This document shows, one piece after another, positions 17,802 through 26,890 of a DNA stretch of 64,000 bases. A program made the position numbers and the translations under genes. Under the pieces are notes generated by a model. The model had not been told where the DNA came from. It saw only the letters and a list, made by a program, of their open reading frames with translations, and did not search any database. The stretch is from the NCBI RefSeq assembly GCF_042263505.1, contig NZ_JBHKFI010000006.1, positions 62,001-126,000 of the forward strand, given 5' to 3'. Source of the DNA: Bacillus_BE sp042263505. Lineage in GTDB: Bacteria > Bacillota > Bacilli > Bacillales > Cytobacillaceae. Every line of letters begins with the position of its first letter. Position 1 is the stretch's first letter.

Positions 17802-18734
17802 ATGACCAAAAAGAACAAAAATGTGAAAACACTTTGGGAGGATTCAACTGATTTATTAAACTTAAATAAACAATTAACCATTCTTCGAGAAAATCGCCGA
17901 AAAATCACAGAGGATGAGGTTCTATATTATAACGAAAAACAGGACCTCTTTGATATGAAACATTATTATCACAAAATTCAAAAAGCAGAAATAGAGGATC
18001 ATCTATTTTTTCAATATCATGAACTCATTGATAAAACACATAAAAATCGTGTTCCTTATTTTATTAGTAAGGATTTATACTTATATACATGGGTAGATTT
18101 ACAACCAGATGGAACGGTAAGTAGCATCTATACCGGTGATACGAAGGATCCAAAATCTATGATTTTGGAAGATTATGTGACCATTGGACAACGTTATGAA
18201 GAATTTCAACGATGCTTGCAGCGTATTCATAAAAAAGAATATGAGCTTGTCAAAGAATTAAAAATGATTGAATCAAAGCTAAAACTGAATACCGAGCATA
18301 TTGTACCACAATCTTGGTTTGGGGGATTGGAACCTATGAAGGGCGATTTGCATCATCTTTTTATTTGTCAGCCTGAATGCAATATAGCACGTTCAAACTA
18401 TCCGTTTGAAGATTTCCAGTTTTATGATCCCGACTCTAAGAATGAAAAAATTCATAATCATTGTGGTGTTACGAGCAATGGTCGTTTTGAGCCTGAGAAC
18501 GGGAAAGGAGCCGTTGCGAGGGCAATGTTGTATTTCCTTTTGCGTTATCCCAAATCTATTCGCAAGGCTTTTCGCGTACAAATTAGCATTCCTCTTCTAA
18601 CAGACTGGCATCAAAAGTTTCCAGTTACATTACATGAAAAACACCGCAATCAAGCGATTTTTCAAATTCAAGGAAATCGAAATCCGTTTATTGATTTTCC
18701 CGAACTCATTGAAGAAATTAAATTTCATCTATAA
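17802..18734 (+). CDS. endonuclease I (EndA/NucM/Bsn) family protein lacking a signal peptide
   Basis: A 310-residue member of the His-Me finger endonuclease I family. The catalytic motif reads NTEHIVPQSWF (His near residue 168), with GDLHHLF, CNIARSNYPF and GAVARAMLYFLLRYP downstream as in B. subtilis Bsn (YurI). Family members are usually secreted, but this protein begins MTKKNKNVKTLWEDS with no hydrophobic export segment and has an extra charged N-terminal region of about 150 residues. It may therefore act in the cytoplasm or spore, or leave by another route. The ATG has GAGGAG upstream; a strong terminator follows. Confidence 0.8.
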   Translation: MTKKNKNVKTLWEDSTDLLNLNKQLTILRENRRKITEDEVLYYNEKQDLFDMKHYYHKIQKAEIEDHLFFQYHELIDKTHKNRVPYFISKDLYLYTWVDLQPDGTVSSIYTGDTKDPKSMILEDYVTIGQRYEEFQRCLQRIHKKEYELVKELKMIESKLKLNTEHIVPQSWFGGLEPMKGDLHHLFICQPECNIARSNYPFEDFQFYDPDSKNEKIHNHCGVTSNGRFEPENGKGAVARAMLYFLLRYPKSIRKAFRVQISIPLLTDWHQKFPVTLHEKHRNQAIFQIQGNRNPFIDFPELIEEIKFHL

Positions 18735-18735
18735 G

Positions 18736-18775
18736 AAAACACCCTGCATCTATCCGTGCAGGGTGTTTTCTTTTG
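18736..18775 (+). terminator. strong rho-independent terminator
   Basis: GAAAACACCCTGCA pairs with TGCAGGGTGTTTTC, followed by TTTT, directly after the endonuclease stop. Confidence 0.85.
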
Positions 18776-18874
18776 AAATAAATCTATAAATCCTCCAATT
18801 TCACACATAAAAATGAAAAAAATGGGTAATAAATGAACGTATAAAAGAGTTTAGAGAAAATTGGGGTAATGAAC

Positions 18875-20428
18875 ATGTTTAATTTTAAACGATTCACGCG
18901 TAAAAAAATATCAAAAAATGAAAATCAAATCGAGTTCAAATATAATAAAGAAGGCTTTTACATTCATAAAGGACCAACCGGCGAAAATGACTTAACACCC
19001 TTAGTTTCCGTCATCACCCCAGTTTACAATGCTGAAAGCAATCTACATAAAACCATTGATTCTGTCCGCCAGCAAACGATTGGTTTTGAGAATGTTGAAT
19101 ATATTTTAGTCGATGATGGTTCAACCGATGCATCACGCAGTATTTTGCTGGATTATGCAAATCATTTTTCTAACATAAAAGTAGTATTTTTGAAAGAAAA
19201 CACAGGAACACCAGCAGCACCGCGTAATTTGGGAATTCAATTGTCTCAAGCGAATTATATGACTTTTTTAGATGCAGATGATTGGCTTGCCGAAGACGGG
19301 CTTAGAGTCTTGTATGAAATCCTAGAAGAAACCGGTGATGATTACGCCGTAGGAAGAACAATCGAAGTGAAGAACAATAGCAAAAAAATTGTCGGTGAGC
19401 ACGAATCATGCAAAGAACGGAGAAATGTTTCTCCTTTTTCGATTCCACATATTTTTCAGCATTTAGGTCCACGCTCACGCATGATGAAATCAGCCATCAT
19501 AAAGGACAATCAGTTAACTTTTCCGGAGATGAAGTTTGCAGAAGATAAACAGTTTTTTATCGATGTTTTGATTCATTGTGAGACCATTTCAACGACTTGC
19601 AATGTGATTTATTATTTAAATCGGCTTTCGGATAATAATCAGTCTTTAACGAAGCAGACCAACATTATGGAGAAAACCGATAGCAATATTAAGGTAATTC
19701 AATATGTGAAAAGCAAAAATCTAGAGGTCGAAAAGGAAAAGGTCATTCTTAATCGTTTATACGAATTTGATTCGATACGCCGGCTTTTCAATACCAACCA
19801 CTTCCATAAAACGGTGTTGAAAGACCTTTACTTGCAAAAGTTCAAGGAAATTCTCAAAACCACTGAAGATTTACGATATGAGTTTTCAGACAACTTTTTT
19901 GAGCCAATTAATAAAGCCGCATACGAACTTATAAAAAAAGGTCAAGCAAATAAAATCGCTGAGCTTTATCAATGGAATAAAAACGAAAAAATCAAGGATT
20001 TTGTAATCAAGGATCAACTCCCTTATATGATTACACCAGTTTTGGAAGGGGAACACCGGCTCATTCGGATGCCGATGCTTGCTGTTTATAAAAAGGGGTA
20101 TTTTTCCAATCATGATTACAATTTAGAGTTTCAAGCCTATGGGGATCATATTGATAACTTTACAGATGTTTTGATTCGCGACAGAGAGGAAGTCACAAGA
20201 GAATACTCCCTCCCTGTTCAGGTGGATAAAAATGGGTATGGAAAATTTGCCGTCAGCGTGGATCTATTGAATCAGTTTCCTACCTCAAACTATATCGTGT
20301 TTTTACGATACAATGATTATCGCAAAATCAATATTCGGAAGCTCAATGAAAATCAGCTTCATTATGATAATCGCAACTTTTCCTTTTATACAACGGCTCA
20401 TTCCAATATTGGCTTTAAGATTCATTAA
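18875..20428 (+). CDS. family 2 glycosyltransferase
   Basis: A 517-residue cytoplasmic protein with a GT-A domain in the first 280 residues. Markers are PLVSVITPVYNAESNLHKTI, 'ILVDDGSTDASRSIL', 'GTPAAPRNLGI' and FLDADDWL (DxD). The C-terminal 230 residues carry no recognised catalytic motif and may be a beta-rich accessory domain, as in teichoic-acid or exopolysaccharide transferases. The second ATG (18875) is eight bases after GGGG and is preferred over the one at 18869. It stands alone rather than inside a polysaccharide cluster, so the acceptor and sugar are unknown. Confidence 0.8.
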   Translation: MFNFKRFTRKKISKNENQIEFKYNKEGFYIHKGPTGENDLTPLVSVITPVYNAESNLHKTIDSVRQQTIGFENVEYILVDDGSTDASRSILLDYANHFSNIKVVFLKENTGTPAAPRNLGIQLSQANYMTFLDADDWLAEDGLRVLYEILEETGDDYAVGRTIEVKNNSKKIVGEHESCKERRNVSPFSIPHIFQHLGPRSRMMKSAIIKDNQLTFPEMKFAEDKQFFIDVLIHCETISTTCNVIYYLNRLSDNNQSLTKQTNIMEKTDSNIKVIQYVKSKNLEVEKEKVILNRLYEFDSIRRLFNTNHFHKTVLKDLYLQKFKEILKTTEDLRYEFSDNFFEPINKAAYELIKKGQANKIAELYQWNKNEKIKDFVIKDQLPYMITPVLEGEHRLIRMPMLAVYKKGYFSNHDYNLEFQAYGDHIDNFTDVLIRDREEVTREYSLPVQVDKNGYGKFAVSVDLLNQFPTSNYIVFLRYNDYRKINIRKLNENQLHYDNRNFSFYTTAHSNIGFKIH

Positions 20429-20439
20429 TTCCCTACACC

Positions 20440-20477
20440 AAAAACTCGCCTTTTCTAAAATGAAACGCGAGTTTTTT
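20440..20477. terminator. bidirectional terminator between glycosyltransferase and exoA
   Basis: AAAAACTCGC...GCGAGTTTTTT stem, T-rich on the plus strand and usable by both convergent genes. Confidence 0.75.
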
Positions 20478-20483
20478 CACTTT

Positions 20484-21236
20484 TTATTGAAGGTGTAAAA
20501 CAATCGGGCAATGATCGCTCCCTAAAATATCAGTGTGAATTTCTGCGCCATTCAGTTTAGATGCAAATCTCTCTGAGGCAATAAAATAGTCAATTCTCCA
20601 TCCGATATTTCTTTCCCGTACCTTGTTCATATATGACCACCAGGTATAAGCTCCCTCTTTTTCCGGATAAAAATATCGGAAGCTATCGATAAAACCGGAA
20701 GAAAGTAATCTGGTCATCTTTTCCCGTTCTTCATCCGTAAATCCAGAATTTCCTTGATTTGATTTTGCATTGCGTAAATCAATTTCTTGATGGGCAACAT
20801 TTAAATCGCCGCATAGGATAACTGGCTTATTCTGGTCTAATCCTAGCAAATACGAACGAATTTCATCCTCCCAATCGAGGCGAAAATCAAGGCGGGCCAA
20901 ATCTCGTTGTGAATTAGGGGTATATACATTTACGAGGGAAAAATCCTCAAATTCAAGAGTTATAATCCTCCCCTCTCTTTCCTCTTCCCGATCACCAACT
21001 CCGTAACTGACTGAAATGGGCTTAACCCTCGTAAATATAGCCGTTCCGGAGTAACCTTTTTTTTCGGCATAATTCCAAAATTGATGGTAGCCATCTAATT
21101 CTAAATCAATTTGCCCCTCTTGTAGTTTCGTTTCTTGTATACAAAAAATATCAGCTTTGACTTTGTGAAAATAATCTAAAAATCCTTTACGAACACACGC
21201 TCTTAGCCCGTTCACATTCCAAGATACTAGTTTCAT
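20484..21236 (-). CDS. exoA: exodeoxyribonuclease III / AP endonuclease
   Basis: A 250-residue DNA repair enzyme of the Xth family that cuts 5' to abasic sites. Family motifs in order are MKLVSWNVNGLRA, IFCIQETKLQ (metal-binding Glu), 'NVYTPNSQRD', 'CGDLNVAHQEIDL', 'TWWSYMNKVRERNIGWRIDY' and GSDHCPI (catalytic His). Length equals B. subtilis ExoA (252). AGGAGA precedes the ATG. It is a single gene, convergent with the glycosyltransferase. Confidence 0.95.
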   Translation of the reverse strand: MKLVSWNVNGLRACVRKGFLDYFHKVKADIFCIQETKLQEGQIDLELDGYHQFWNYAEKKGYSGTAIFTRVKPISVSYGVGDREEEREGRIITLEFEDFSLVNVYTPNSQRDLARLDFRLDWEDEIRSYLLGLDQNKPVILCGDLNVAHQEIDLRNAKSNQGNSGFTDEEREKMTRLLSSGFIDSFRYFYPEKEGAYTWWSYMNKVRERNIGWRIDYFIASERFASKLNGAEIHTDILGSDHCPIVLHLQ

Positions 21237-21336
21237 AGATTGAAATTTCTCCTTGCCTGTATAAAAATGATTTCTTTTTTACTATACCAATTCATATTCG
21301 AAAAATCACTTATTTAGCATGAATAAGGAGAATAAC

Positions 21337-22224
21337 CTATTTTTTCACAATAACCCGACAAGTCTTTTCAAGAGGTTGAATTACGGCGGACATATCCAAA
21401 TTCGCCAACCCTTGTTCCATTGCCAAAGAAAAGGCTTGTTCAGCATATTGTCCTAAATATCGTTCCATTCCCGTCTTCTCAAATAATTGATTCGCTAATA
21501 CAACATCTTTATGTACATATTTCACCGCTCCACCTGGTTCAAACTGGCGCTCTAAAACATATTGCTCCATATGTCTTTCTAGCATACGGCTATCTCCATA
21601 GCTCACCTTTAATAGTTGATATAGTTGATCTGAATTTAAGCCAAATGCTGCCCCCGCCACCATCGCTTCGGAAGCAGCGACCGAATGAACCGCAACTAAG
21701 TACTGATTAATCAGCTTAGCAGCGCTTCCCGAGCCGCTCTCGCCTAAAAATTCAATGTTACAGCCTAATACTTCAATAATAGGATAAACCCTTTCATAAT
21801 CACTTCGTTCCCCGCCAACCATAATCGTTAATGAACCTTGTTCTGCTCCTTCTGGTCCACCACTAACAGGAGCATCAAGATAATGAATCTTCTTTTCTTT
21901 TGCCAATTGATAAATGCTCCGACTGGTTTCTACCCCAATTGTCGTAAAGTCTAAACAAACTGTATCAGGACCTGCGTTTTCTAAGATGCCCCCTGCATTT
22001 GAATAGACATCCAGTACATCTTTTGGCATAGAAAGACATGTACATATATAATCACATTCCTCAGCAAGTGCGGCAATATCCTTTGAACCTTTTGCCCCAC
22101 GAGCGAGGAGTGGCTCCAATTTTTGTTGGGAACGATTGTAGATCAAGACGTTAAAACCGGCATCAAGCAAGCGGATAATCATCCTTGACCCCATGACTCC
22201 TGTCCCAATAAATCCAATTTTCAT
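21337..22224 (-). CDS. beta-hydroxyacid dehydrogenase (tartronate semialdehyde reductase / 3-hydroxyisobutyrate dehydrogenase family)
   Basis: A 295-residue NAD(P)-dependent oxidoreductase. The nucleotide-binding glycine motif is GFIGTGVMGSRM. The substrate motif is 'DAPVSGGPEGAEQGSLTIMV', and the catalytic Lys lies in GSGSAAKLINQYLV. Relatives reduce tartronate semialdehyde or oxidise 3-hydroxyisobutyrate. Only 15 bp separate it from the upstream hydroxypyruvate isomerase gene and it has its own GGAGG, so the pair forms an operon. The pairing favours tartronate semialdehyde reductase (GlxR/GarR) activity; glyoxylate carboligase is not in the window. Confidence 0.85.
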   Translation of the reverse strand: MKIGFIGTGVMGSRMIIRLLDAGFNVLIYNRSQQKLEPLLARGAKGSKDIAALAEECDYICTCLSMPKDVLDVYSNAGGILENAGPDTVCLDFTTIGVETSRSIYQLAKEKKIHYLDAPVSGGPEGAEQGSLTIMVGGERSDYERVYPIIEVLGCNIEFLGESGSGSAAKLINQYLVAVHSVAASEAMVAGAAFGLNSDQLYQLLKVSYGDSRMLERHMEQYVLERQFEPGGAVKYVHKDVVLANQLFEKTGMERYLGQYAEQAFSLAMEQGLANLDMSAVIQPLEKTCRVIVKK

Positions 22225-22239
22225 TCCTCGAAACCTCCA

Positions 22240-23016
22240 CTATTTATAGATTTTTAACCATTCAAAGCTTTCTAAACTGGAACTCTTAGGCGTATATTCA
22301 AGTCCAATATAACCTTCGTATTTTTGTTCCTCTAAATATTCTAATACTCTTTTGTAGTGAATCTCCCCTGTATCCGGCTCATGTCGTCCTGGAACATCAG
22401 CAATCTGAACGTGTCCAATTTTTTCAAAGTATTTTTCAAAATTGGAAAGCAAATTTCCTTTTGTTTTCTGGATATGATAAAAATCAAATTGAAGCTTAAG
22501 ATTTGGCTCCCCCACTTCTTCGATGATATCAGCTGCATCCTGAAGATCAGATAAATAGTAATTAGGCATATCCTCTTGATTGATTGGTTCAATTAAAAGT
22601 GTCAGCTCGAACTCATTACATTTTTGAGCAGCAAATTTCAAATTCTCTATATAAGTGCTGCGAGCCACCTTTTTCTCAAATTTGTTTAAAAAAATTCCAG
22701 CCATACAATGCAACCTCGATACATGCAATGTCTTGGCAAATTCAATTCCAGTTAAAACGGATTCGCGGAAAAGCTCCACCTTGTTTGGATCAATGGCAAT
22801 CCCCCTCTCTCCTTCTTCCCAATCACCAGGAGGAAGATTAATCAAAACAAGTGTTAGATTGTTTTCTTTTAATGCAGATCGTATTTGATTAAGTGGATAT
22901 GCATAAGGAAACTGGCATTCCACTAAAGAAAACCCTGCCTCCCTTGCTTTTTGAAATCGCTCTATAAATGGGAATTCCGTAAAAATAGTTGAGATATTAA
23001 CTGCAAACTGGTTCAT
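22240..23016 (-). CDS. hyi: hydroxypyruvate isomerase family TIM-barrel protein
   Basis: A 258-residue xylose-isomerase-like TIM barrel. It has the Hyi/OtnI pattern: FPFIERFQKAREAGFSLVEC near the N-terminus, 'LINLPPGDWEEGERGIA', CMAGI, LLIEPIN (metal Glu), 'LQFDFYHIQ' and GHVQIADVPGRHEPDTGEI. These enzymes interconvert hydroxypyruvate and tartronate semialdehyde, or isomerise 2-oxotetronate. It is first in a two-gene operon with the reductase at 21337-22224. AAGGAGA precedes the ATG. Lack of an OtnK-type kinase nearby slightly favours the glyoxylate-glycerate route over tetronate catabolism. Confidence 0.85.
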   Translation of the reverse strand: MNQFAVNISTIFTEFPFIERFQKAREAGFSLVECQFPYAYPLNQIRSALKENNLTLVLINLPPGDWEEGERGIAIDPNKVELFRESVLTGIEFAKTLHVSRLHCMAGIFLNKFEKKVARSTYIENLKFAAQKCNEFELTLLIEPINQEDMPNYYLSDLQDAADIIEEVGEPNLKLQFDFYHIQKTKGNLLSNFEKYFEKIGHVQIADVPGRHEPDTGEIHYKRVLEYLEEQKYEGYIGLEYTPKSSSLESFEWLKIYK

Positions 23017-23229
23017 TTTTCTCTCCTTAATCTCTATATTACAGAAAGATAACTAAATATTCTGTATTTTATATTTAAAAAAATAAACATTTCCCATATG
23101 ATTCAAGTATATCATCAAAGAAAAAATTTGCTAGATTCATTTTCCTTCTAAAATCACGTGAATTTTGTAAATTTAATTCATACTAATGAGTGTTTTGCAA
23201 AAGCTAACGATGGGAGGTTGAATGATTAA

Positions 23230-24111
23230 ATGAAATTATTATGGTTTTCAGCCATCTTACTATTTGCCAATACACCTGATGTAGATGATAGCTTATTGAT
23301 TACCCAAGATCATACACCGATTACTTCTGTCAATCGCACTTTTTTCTCAATTCCGTATCAAGGGCACCCTCAGCCCTTTACTCAATTAGAAATGCTCCAA
23401 GACTTAGCTAATAAAATAGAGAAAATCGTTTACCGTGCTCCAGAAAATGCAAGTTTAAATGAACATGGCCAAATAATTGAGGAAAAAGCTGGAATCCAAT
23501 TAAACCGCATTAAGTTCTACGAACAATTTTATAACTATTATTTTTCAAAAGGTTCAAGTCAATTTGAGGTTCCAGTTCAAACCATCTACCCTAGGGTGGA
23601 CAGTGAGTTGTTATCTCAAATTCATTTCCAACAAATTGGTCATTATGCAACCTTTTACAATGCGATTAATTCCGCACGATCGAATAATATTCATTTAGCT
23701 TCAAGTGCCATTAATAATTATATTGTGTTTCCAGGTGAAACTTTTTCATTCAATAAAGTGGTTGGCATTCGTACAGTCAAAAAAGGCTATATGTCAGCTC
23801 CAGTCATTGTGAAAGGTGAATTATCTGAGGGAATTGGCGGAGGGATTTGTCAAGTATCCTCTACTTTATTTAATGCGGTTGATAATGCGGGATTAAAAAT
23901 CATCAAACGTTATTCCCATAGTAAGCAGGTTCCATATGTTCCTCCTGGAAGAGACGCCACTGTCAGCTGGTATGGACCCGATTTTAGTTTTCAGAATAAA
24001 TACAATCAACCCATCCTGATTCGCACAAAAGCCTCAAACGGAAAAGTGAGCATTAGTATTTATTCTTCCGATTCCATTAATTTTAAACCAAGAAAGGTAC
24101 CAGGGGCATAA
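23230..24111 (+). CDS. VanW family protein
   Basis: A 293-residue protein starting with a short hydrophobic segment (LLWFSAILLFANT), suggesting export or membrane attachment. The C-terminal VanW domain is clear: 'INNYIVFPGETFSFNKVVG', RTVKKGYMSAPVIVKGELSE and GIGGGICQVSSTLFNAV, followed by YVPPGRDATVSWYG. The G5 domain found in some relatives is absent. VanW proteins occur in vancomycin resistance clusters and widely elsewhere, but their reaction is unknown. GGGAGG is 12 bp before the ATG, with a three-codon overlapping ATG-ATT-AAA-TGA in between. A strong bidirectional terminator follows. Confidence 0.85.
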   Translation: MKLLWFSAILLFANTPDVDDSLLITQDHTPITSVNRTFFSIPYQGHPQPFTQLEMLQDLANKIEKIVYRAPENASLNEHGQIIEEKAGIQLNRIKFYEQFYNYYFSKGSSQFEVPVQTIYPRVDSELLSQIHFQQIGHYATFYNAINSARSNNIHLASSAINNYIVFPGETFSFNKVVGIRTVKKGYMSAPVIVKGELSEGIGGGICQVSSTLFNAVDNAGLKIIKRYSHSKQVPYVPPGRDATVSWYGPDFSFQNKYNQPILIRTKASNGKVSISIYSSDSINFKPRKVPGA

Positions 24112-24132
24112 AATTATACAGACTCTTTAATC

Positions 24133-24187
24133 AAAAAAGACCAACTCAACAAAGGGACTTCCCTAAATTTGAGTTGATCTTTTTTTA
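24133..24187. terminator. bidirectional terminator
   Basis: AAAAAAGACCAACTCAA pairs with TTGAGTTGATCTTTTTT around a 19-bp loop. It serves vanW and, on the other strand, yxcD, whose stop lies in its edge. Confidence 0.85.
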
Positions 24188-24472
24188 TCGTACAAGTGCA
24201 ATAATTCCCTCCTCATCGTCCAATTGGAGTTCAATTGGTGAAAAGGGATCCATATTTAGAATTTGGTCAAGCCAATGTCGAAGTGCTTCAATCAAATTTT
24301 GAGTAATAAGCACTTGTTTTCTTCCGTTCACAAATGCCTCTGCTGAAAATCCATAATCATCATCGTACATCAATTCCACTTCTACCTCTTGTGGAGAAAT
24401 CTGCCTTTTACCAGCGATATATAAACAAATGGCGTTGATAATATCCTGTTCTGAAATAACAAATGATTCCAT
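24185..24472 (-). CDS. yxcD: YxcD family protein (DUF2653)
   Basis: A 95-residue acidic cytoplasmic protein beginning MESFVISEQDIINAICLYIA. Its size and the ELMYDDDYGFSAEAFVNGR core match the YxcD/DUF2653 family. The function is unknown. It lies 13 bp downstream of the membrane protein gene at 24486-24890 and is likely cotranscribed with it. AGGAG precedes the ATG. Confidence 0.75.
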   Translation of the reverse strand: MESFVISEQDIINAICLYIAGKRQISPQEVEVELMYDDDYGFSAEAFVNGRKQVLITQNLIEALRHWLDQILNMDPFSPIELQLDDEEGIIALVR

Positions 24473-24485
24473 TCTTTTCTCCTTT

Positions 24486-24890
24486 TTAATAACGTTTTCG
24501 TCTCATCGAAGTAAACAAGAAACGAATGATAACGAATAAAAGAATAATACCAATGAGGTTAACACCAAAACCTAGCATTGCCCCAAATGGCCCAAAATGG
24601 CTTAATAATCCACCAAGAAGGAAGCCAGAAAGTCCACCATAAAGCATCCCTTTCATAAAGCCGCGATTTTTCATTGAGGTTGTACTTTTATTATTAAAGT
24701 AGCTATTCTTCTTGTTGATAGTTGTACTTTGTTTTTTGTTAAATTGAAAATTTGATCCGCCATTAAATTTCTTAATGCCCGATTTATATCCCTTTGCACT
24801 TACCGTTTGTTGATCATGTACCAAGCTACTCCCCAGCGGTGAAAATAGAATGGTACAAGTTAAGATAGCTGTGATTATCTTTTTAAACAT
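24486..24890 (-). CDS. exported small membrane protein, Gly-rich C-terminal hairpin
   Basis: A 134-residue protein. The signal-type N-terminus (KKIITAILTCTILFSPLGSS) is followed by a Lys/Asn/Ser-rich low-complexity spacer (about 35-72). Then come two hydrophobic segments with glycine spacing (GFMKGMLYGGLSGFLLGGLL and LGFGVNLIGIILLFVIIRFL) and a basic end (MRRKRY). Similar Bacillus proteins are sometimes named Tim44-like or preprotein translocase-like, for which I see no direct support. Strong AGGAGG precedes the ATG. It is first in a probable operon with yxcD. Confidence 0.65.
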   Translation of the reverse strand: MFKKIITAILTCTILFSPLGSSLVHDQQTVSAKGYKSGIKKFNGGSNFQFNKKQSTTINKKNSYFNNKSTTSMKNRGFMKGMLYGGLSGFLLGGLLSHFGPFGAMLGFGVNLIGIILLFVIIRFLFTSMRRKRY

Positions 24891-25118
24891 GAAAAAAATC
24901 CTCCTCTTTCTCGGAAAAAATTATGAATTTTTTGGGGAATGATTATTATACGAATATAAAGACCTAGAGTTTCATTTTTTTATCATTTTCCTAAACATTT
25001 TATAAGAAATGTTTCTAAAGTAACTCTAAGTGTCTTTCAATATCAGTTGCTTGGATTTATTTTCATTTTCCTTTATGATAGGAAAGAAACCATTTCACTT
25101 CTTTGGAGGACATGAATC

Positions 25119-26162
25119 ATGACAGATACGAAATTTATTGGCTATGTAGGTACATATACAAAAGGAAAAAGTGAAGGTATCTATTCCTTCTTGCTTGATA
25201 CTAAGGAAAAAAAAATCATGGATGTGAAGGTAGCGGCGACAATTGAAAACCCAACCTATTTAACCATTAATCAGAGTAAAAACCTCCTTTTTTCTGTTGG
25301 AAAATATGGTGATCATGGAGGAGTTTTTAGCTTTAATGTTGATTCACAAGGGAGATTATCCAAGGTAAATAATCAAACATCTGTTGGTTCGCCTCCATGC
25401 CATGTCAGTGTCGATAAACAAAATCACACCCTTCTGTCTGCTAATTATCATAAGGGTACGATTGAAGTTTATCCTTTCCAAAAAAATGGTGAAATTATGC
25501 CTCTTGCTTCAGTCATTCAATTTGAGGGAACAGGTCCTGACCCACGTCAAGAAAAAGCTCATGCGCATTATGCTAGTTTTTCACCAGATGAACGCTTTGT
25601 GGTCACGACGGATTTAGGTTCGGATAAAATTATTACCTTTTCATTGGAAAACAACAAATTAGAAGAAAAGAATGTTTTATCAGTTAAACCAGGAAGTGGT
25701 CCACGTCATCTTGTTTTCCACCCATCACAAAGTATCGCCTATGTAATGACAGAATTTAGTTCTGAAGTATTGGTGTTAGACTTTGATTCTGAAAGTGGCT
25801 TTTTCACTATTCGTCAAACCCTCTCCACCATTCCTTCTTATTATCATGAAAACAATCAAGGAAGCGCTATTCACATTTCGAAAGATGGAAGATTTGTTTA
25901 CGCTGGGAATCGTGGACACAATAGTATTGCGGTTTTTAAGGTACACGAGGAAACGTTCGAATTGACTTTTATCGACAGAATCTCTACAGAAGGACATTGG
26001 CCGCGAGATTTTGTATTAGATCCTACCGAAAATTTCTTGATTGCTTCCAATCAAGAATCAAGTAATCTTGTCCTGTTTGCTAGAGAGGAAGAGACTGGAT
26101 TGTTAACCTTATTACAGTCAGATGTAATAGTTCCAGATCCGGTTTGTGTCAAATTTTTATAA
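25119..26162 (+). CDS. pgl: 6-phosphogluconolactonase, beta-propeller type
   Basis: A 347-residue seven-bladed beta-propeller of the lactonase (YkgB/Pgl) family, which hydrolyses 6-phosphogluconolactone in the pentose phosphate pathway. Markers are GYVGTYTKGKSEGIYSF at the start, 'GSPPCHVSVDKQNHTLLSAN', 'GPDPRQEKAHAHYASFSPD', 'GSGPRHLVFHPS', and EGHWPRDFVLDPT near the end. Length matches B. subtilis Pgl (349). GGAGG precedes the ATG. It is a single gene with its own terminator. Confidence 0.9.
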   Translation: MTDTKFIGYVGTYTKGKSEGIYSFLLDTKEKKIMDVKVAATIENPTYLTINQSKNLLFSVGKYGDHGGVFSFNVDSQGRLSKVNNQTSVGSPPCHVSVDKQNHTLLSANYHKGTIEVYPFQKNGEIMPLASVIQFEGTGPDPRQEKAHAHYASFSPDERFVVTTDLGSDKIITFSLENNKLEEKNVLSVKPGSGPRHLVFHPSQSIAYVMTEFSSEVLVLDFDSESGFFTIRQTLSTIPSYYHENNQGSAIHISKDGRFVYAGNRGHNSIAVFKVHEETFELTFIDRISTEGHWPRDFVLDPTENFLIASNQESSNLVLFAREEETGLLTLLQSDVIVPDPVCVKFL

Positions 26163-26165
26163 GGG

Positions 26166-26203
26166 CAAAAAGGGATGAGATTCAAATATCTCACCCCTTT
26201 TTG
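26166..26203. terminator. bidirectional terminator
   Basis: AAAAAGGGATGAGAT pairs with ATCTCACCCCTTTTT with a six-base loop; it serves pgl and the convergent HD-domain gene. Confidence 0.85.
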
Positions 26204-26209
26204 CTAATC

Positions 26210-26743
26210 TTAATGGATATTTTTGATTTTCAATGCTTGCTCATTATCAATCCATTCATCTAAACGCAATATACTTTGTCTTGCCTTTTCGTAATGTATG
26301 GTCCGATAATGATGCAATCCTCCCTCCTCTTCATCCTTTTCATCTGCCCATTTAACAATTTGCTGAAGGGTTGTGCGCCTGATTTGATTCGTTGGTAAAA
26401 AGGAATCAGTGTGAAATAGTACCGCTAAGGAAATTTCTTTGGCTTTTACTGGATTTTCCCCAAGTCGGATTAGAAGTTTATGGGCTCTTTCCGCCCCTTT
26501 AATCGGATGAATATCATTCCTGCGATATAAATCGTAGTCCCATTTCCCATTTTTATACCAGGAGTAATGACCAATATCATGTAACAATCCCGCTTTAGCT
26601 GCCACATCCACATCAATATGGTATTCCTTCGCTAAGTTAAAAGCATGGTAACTGACAGCAATTGCATGTGAAAGACCAGAACGATTTAAATATTTTTGGG
26701 CAATATGATGTTCAAAAATATCCAATAATGTTACATCTCTCAT
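26210..26743 (-). CDS. HD domain phosphohydrolase
   Basis: A 177-residue HD-superfamily protein. The metal ligands appear as RSGLSHAIAVSYHAFNLA (first His), AGLLHDIGHYSW (HD) and AVLFHTD (later His/Asp). Members hydrolyse nucleotides or other phosphate esters; this subgroup has no known substrate. The ATG at 26743 follows GGGGGAGG; a TTG one codon earlier is possible. It is monocistronic and convergent with pgl. Confidence 0.8.
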   Translation of the reverse strand: MRDVTLLDIFEHHIAQKYLNRSGLSHAIAVSYHAFNLAKEYHIDVDVAAKAGLLHDIGHYSWYKNGKWDYDLYRRNDIHPIKGAERAHKLLIRLGENPVKAKEISLAVLFHTDSFLPTNQIRRTTLQQIVKWADEKDEEEGGLHHYRTIHYEKARQSILRLDEWIDNEQALKIKNIH

Positions 26744-26871
26744 CAAATCCTCCCCCTTATTGATATTTGCGTAATATTTCCTTCCGTATTTTTATTTAAT
26801 TTGTATAATAGCCTGATTTTTTATAGATTTCAATAGGTATAAGGGAAGAATATTGGAAATTTTCATTTTCT

Positions 26872-26890
26872 ATGTTAGATTTTCTAACAT
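26872..26890. promoter_or_regulatory. perfect palindrome in the 487-bp gap upstream of the symporter operon
   Basis: ATGTTAGA-TTT-TCTAACAT is a perfect inverted repeat with 8-bp arms. The gap 26744-27230 is AT-rich and has no gene. A second, imperfectly placed repeat (CTTGTC-N5-GACAAG) lies at 26963-26979, and a TTGACT at 27160 with TATTCT about 18 bp later is a possible promoter for the operon. The palindrome looks like a repressor operator rather than a terminator, since no T run follows. Confidence 0.4.
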
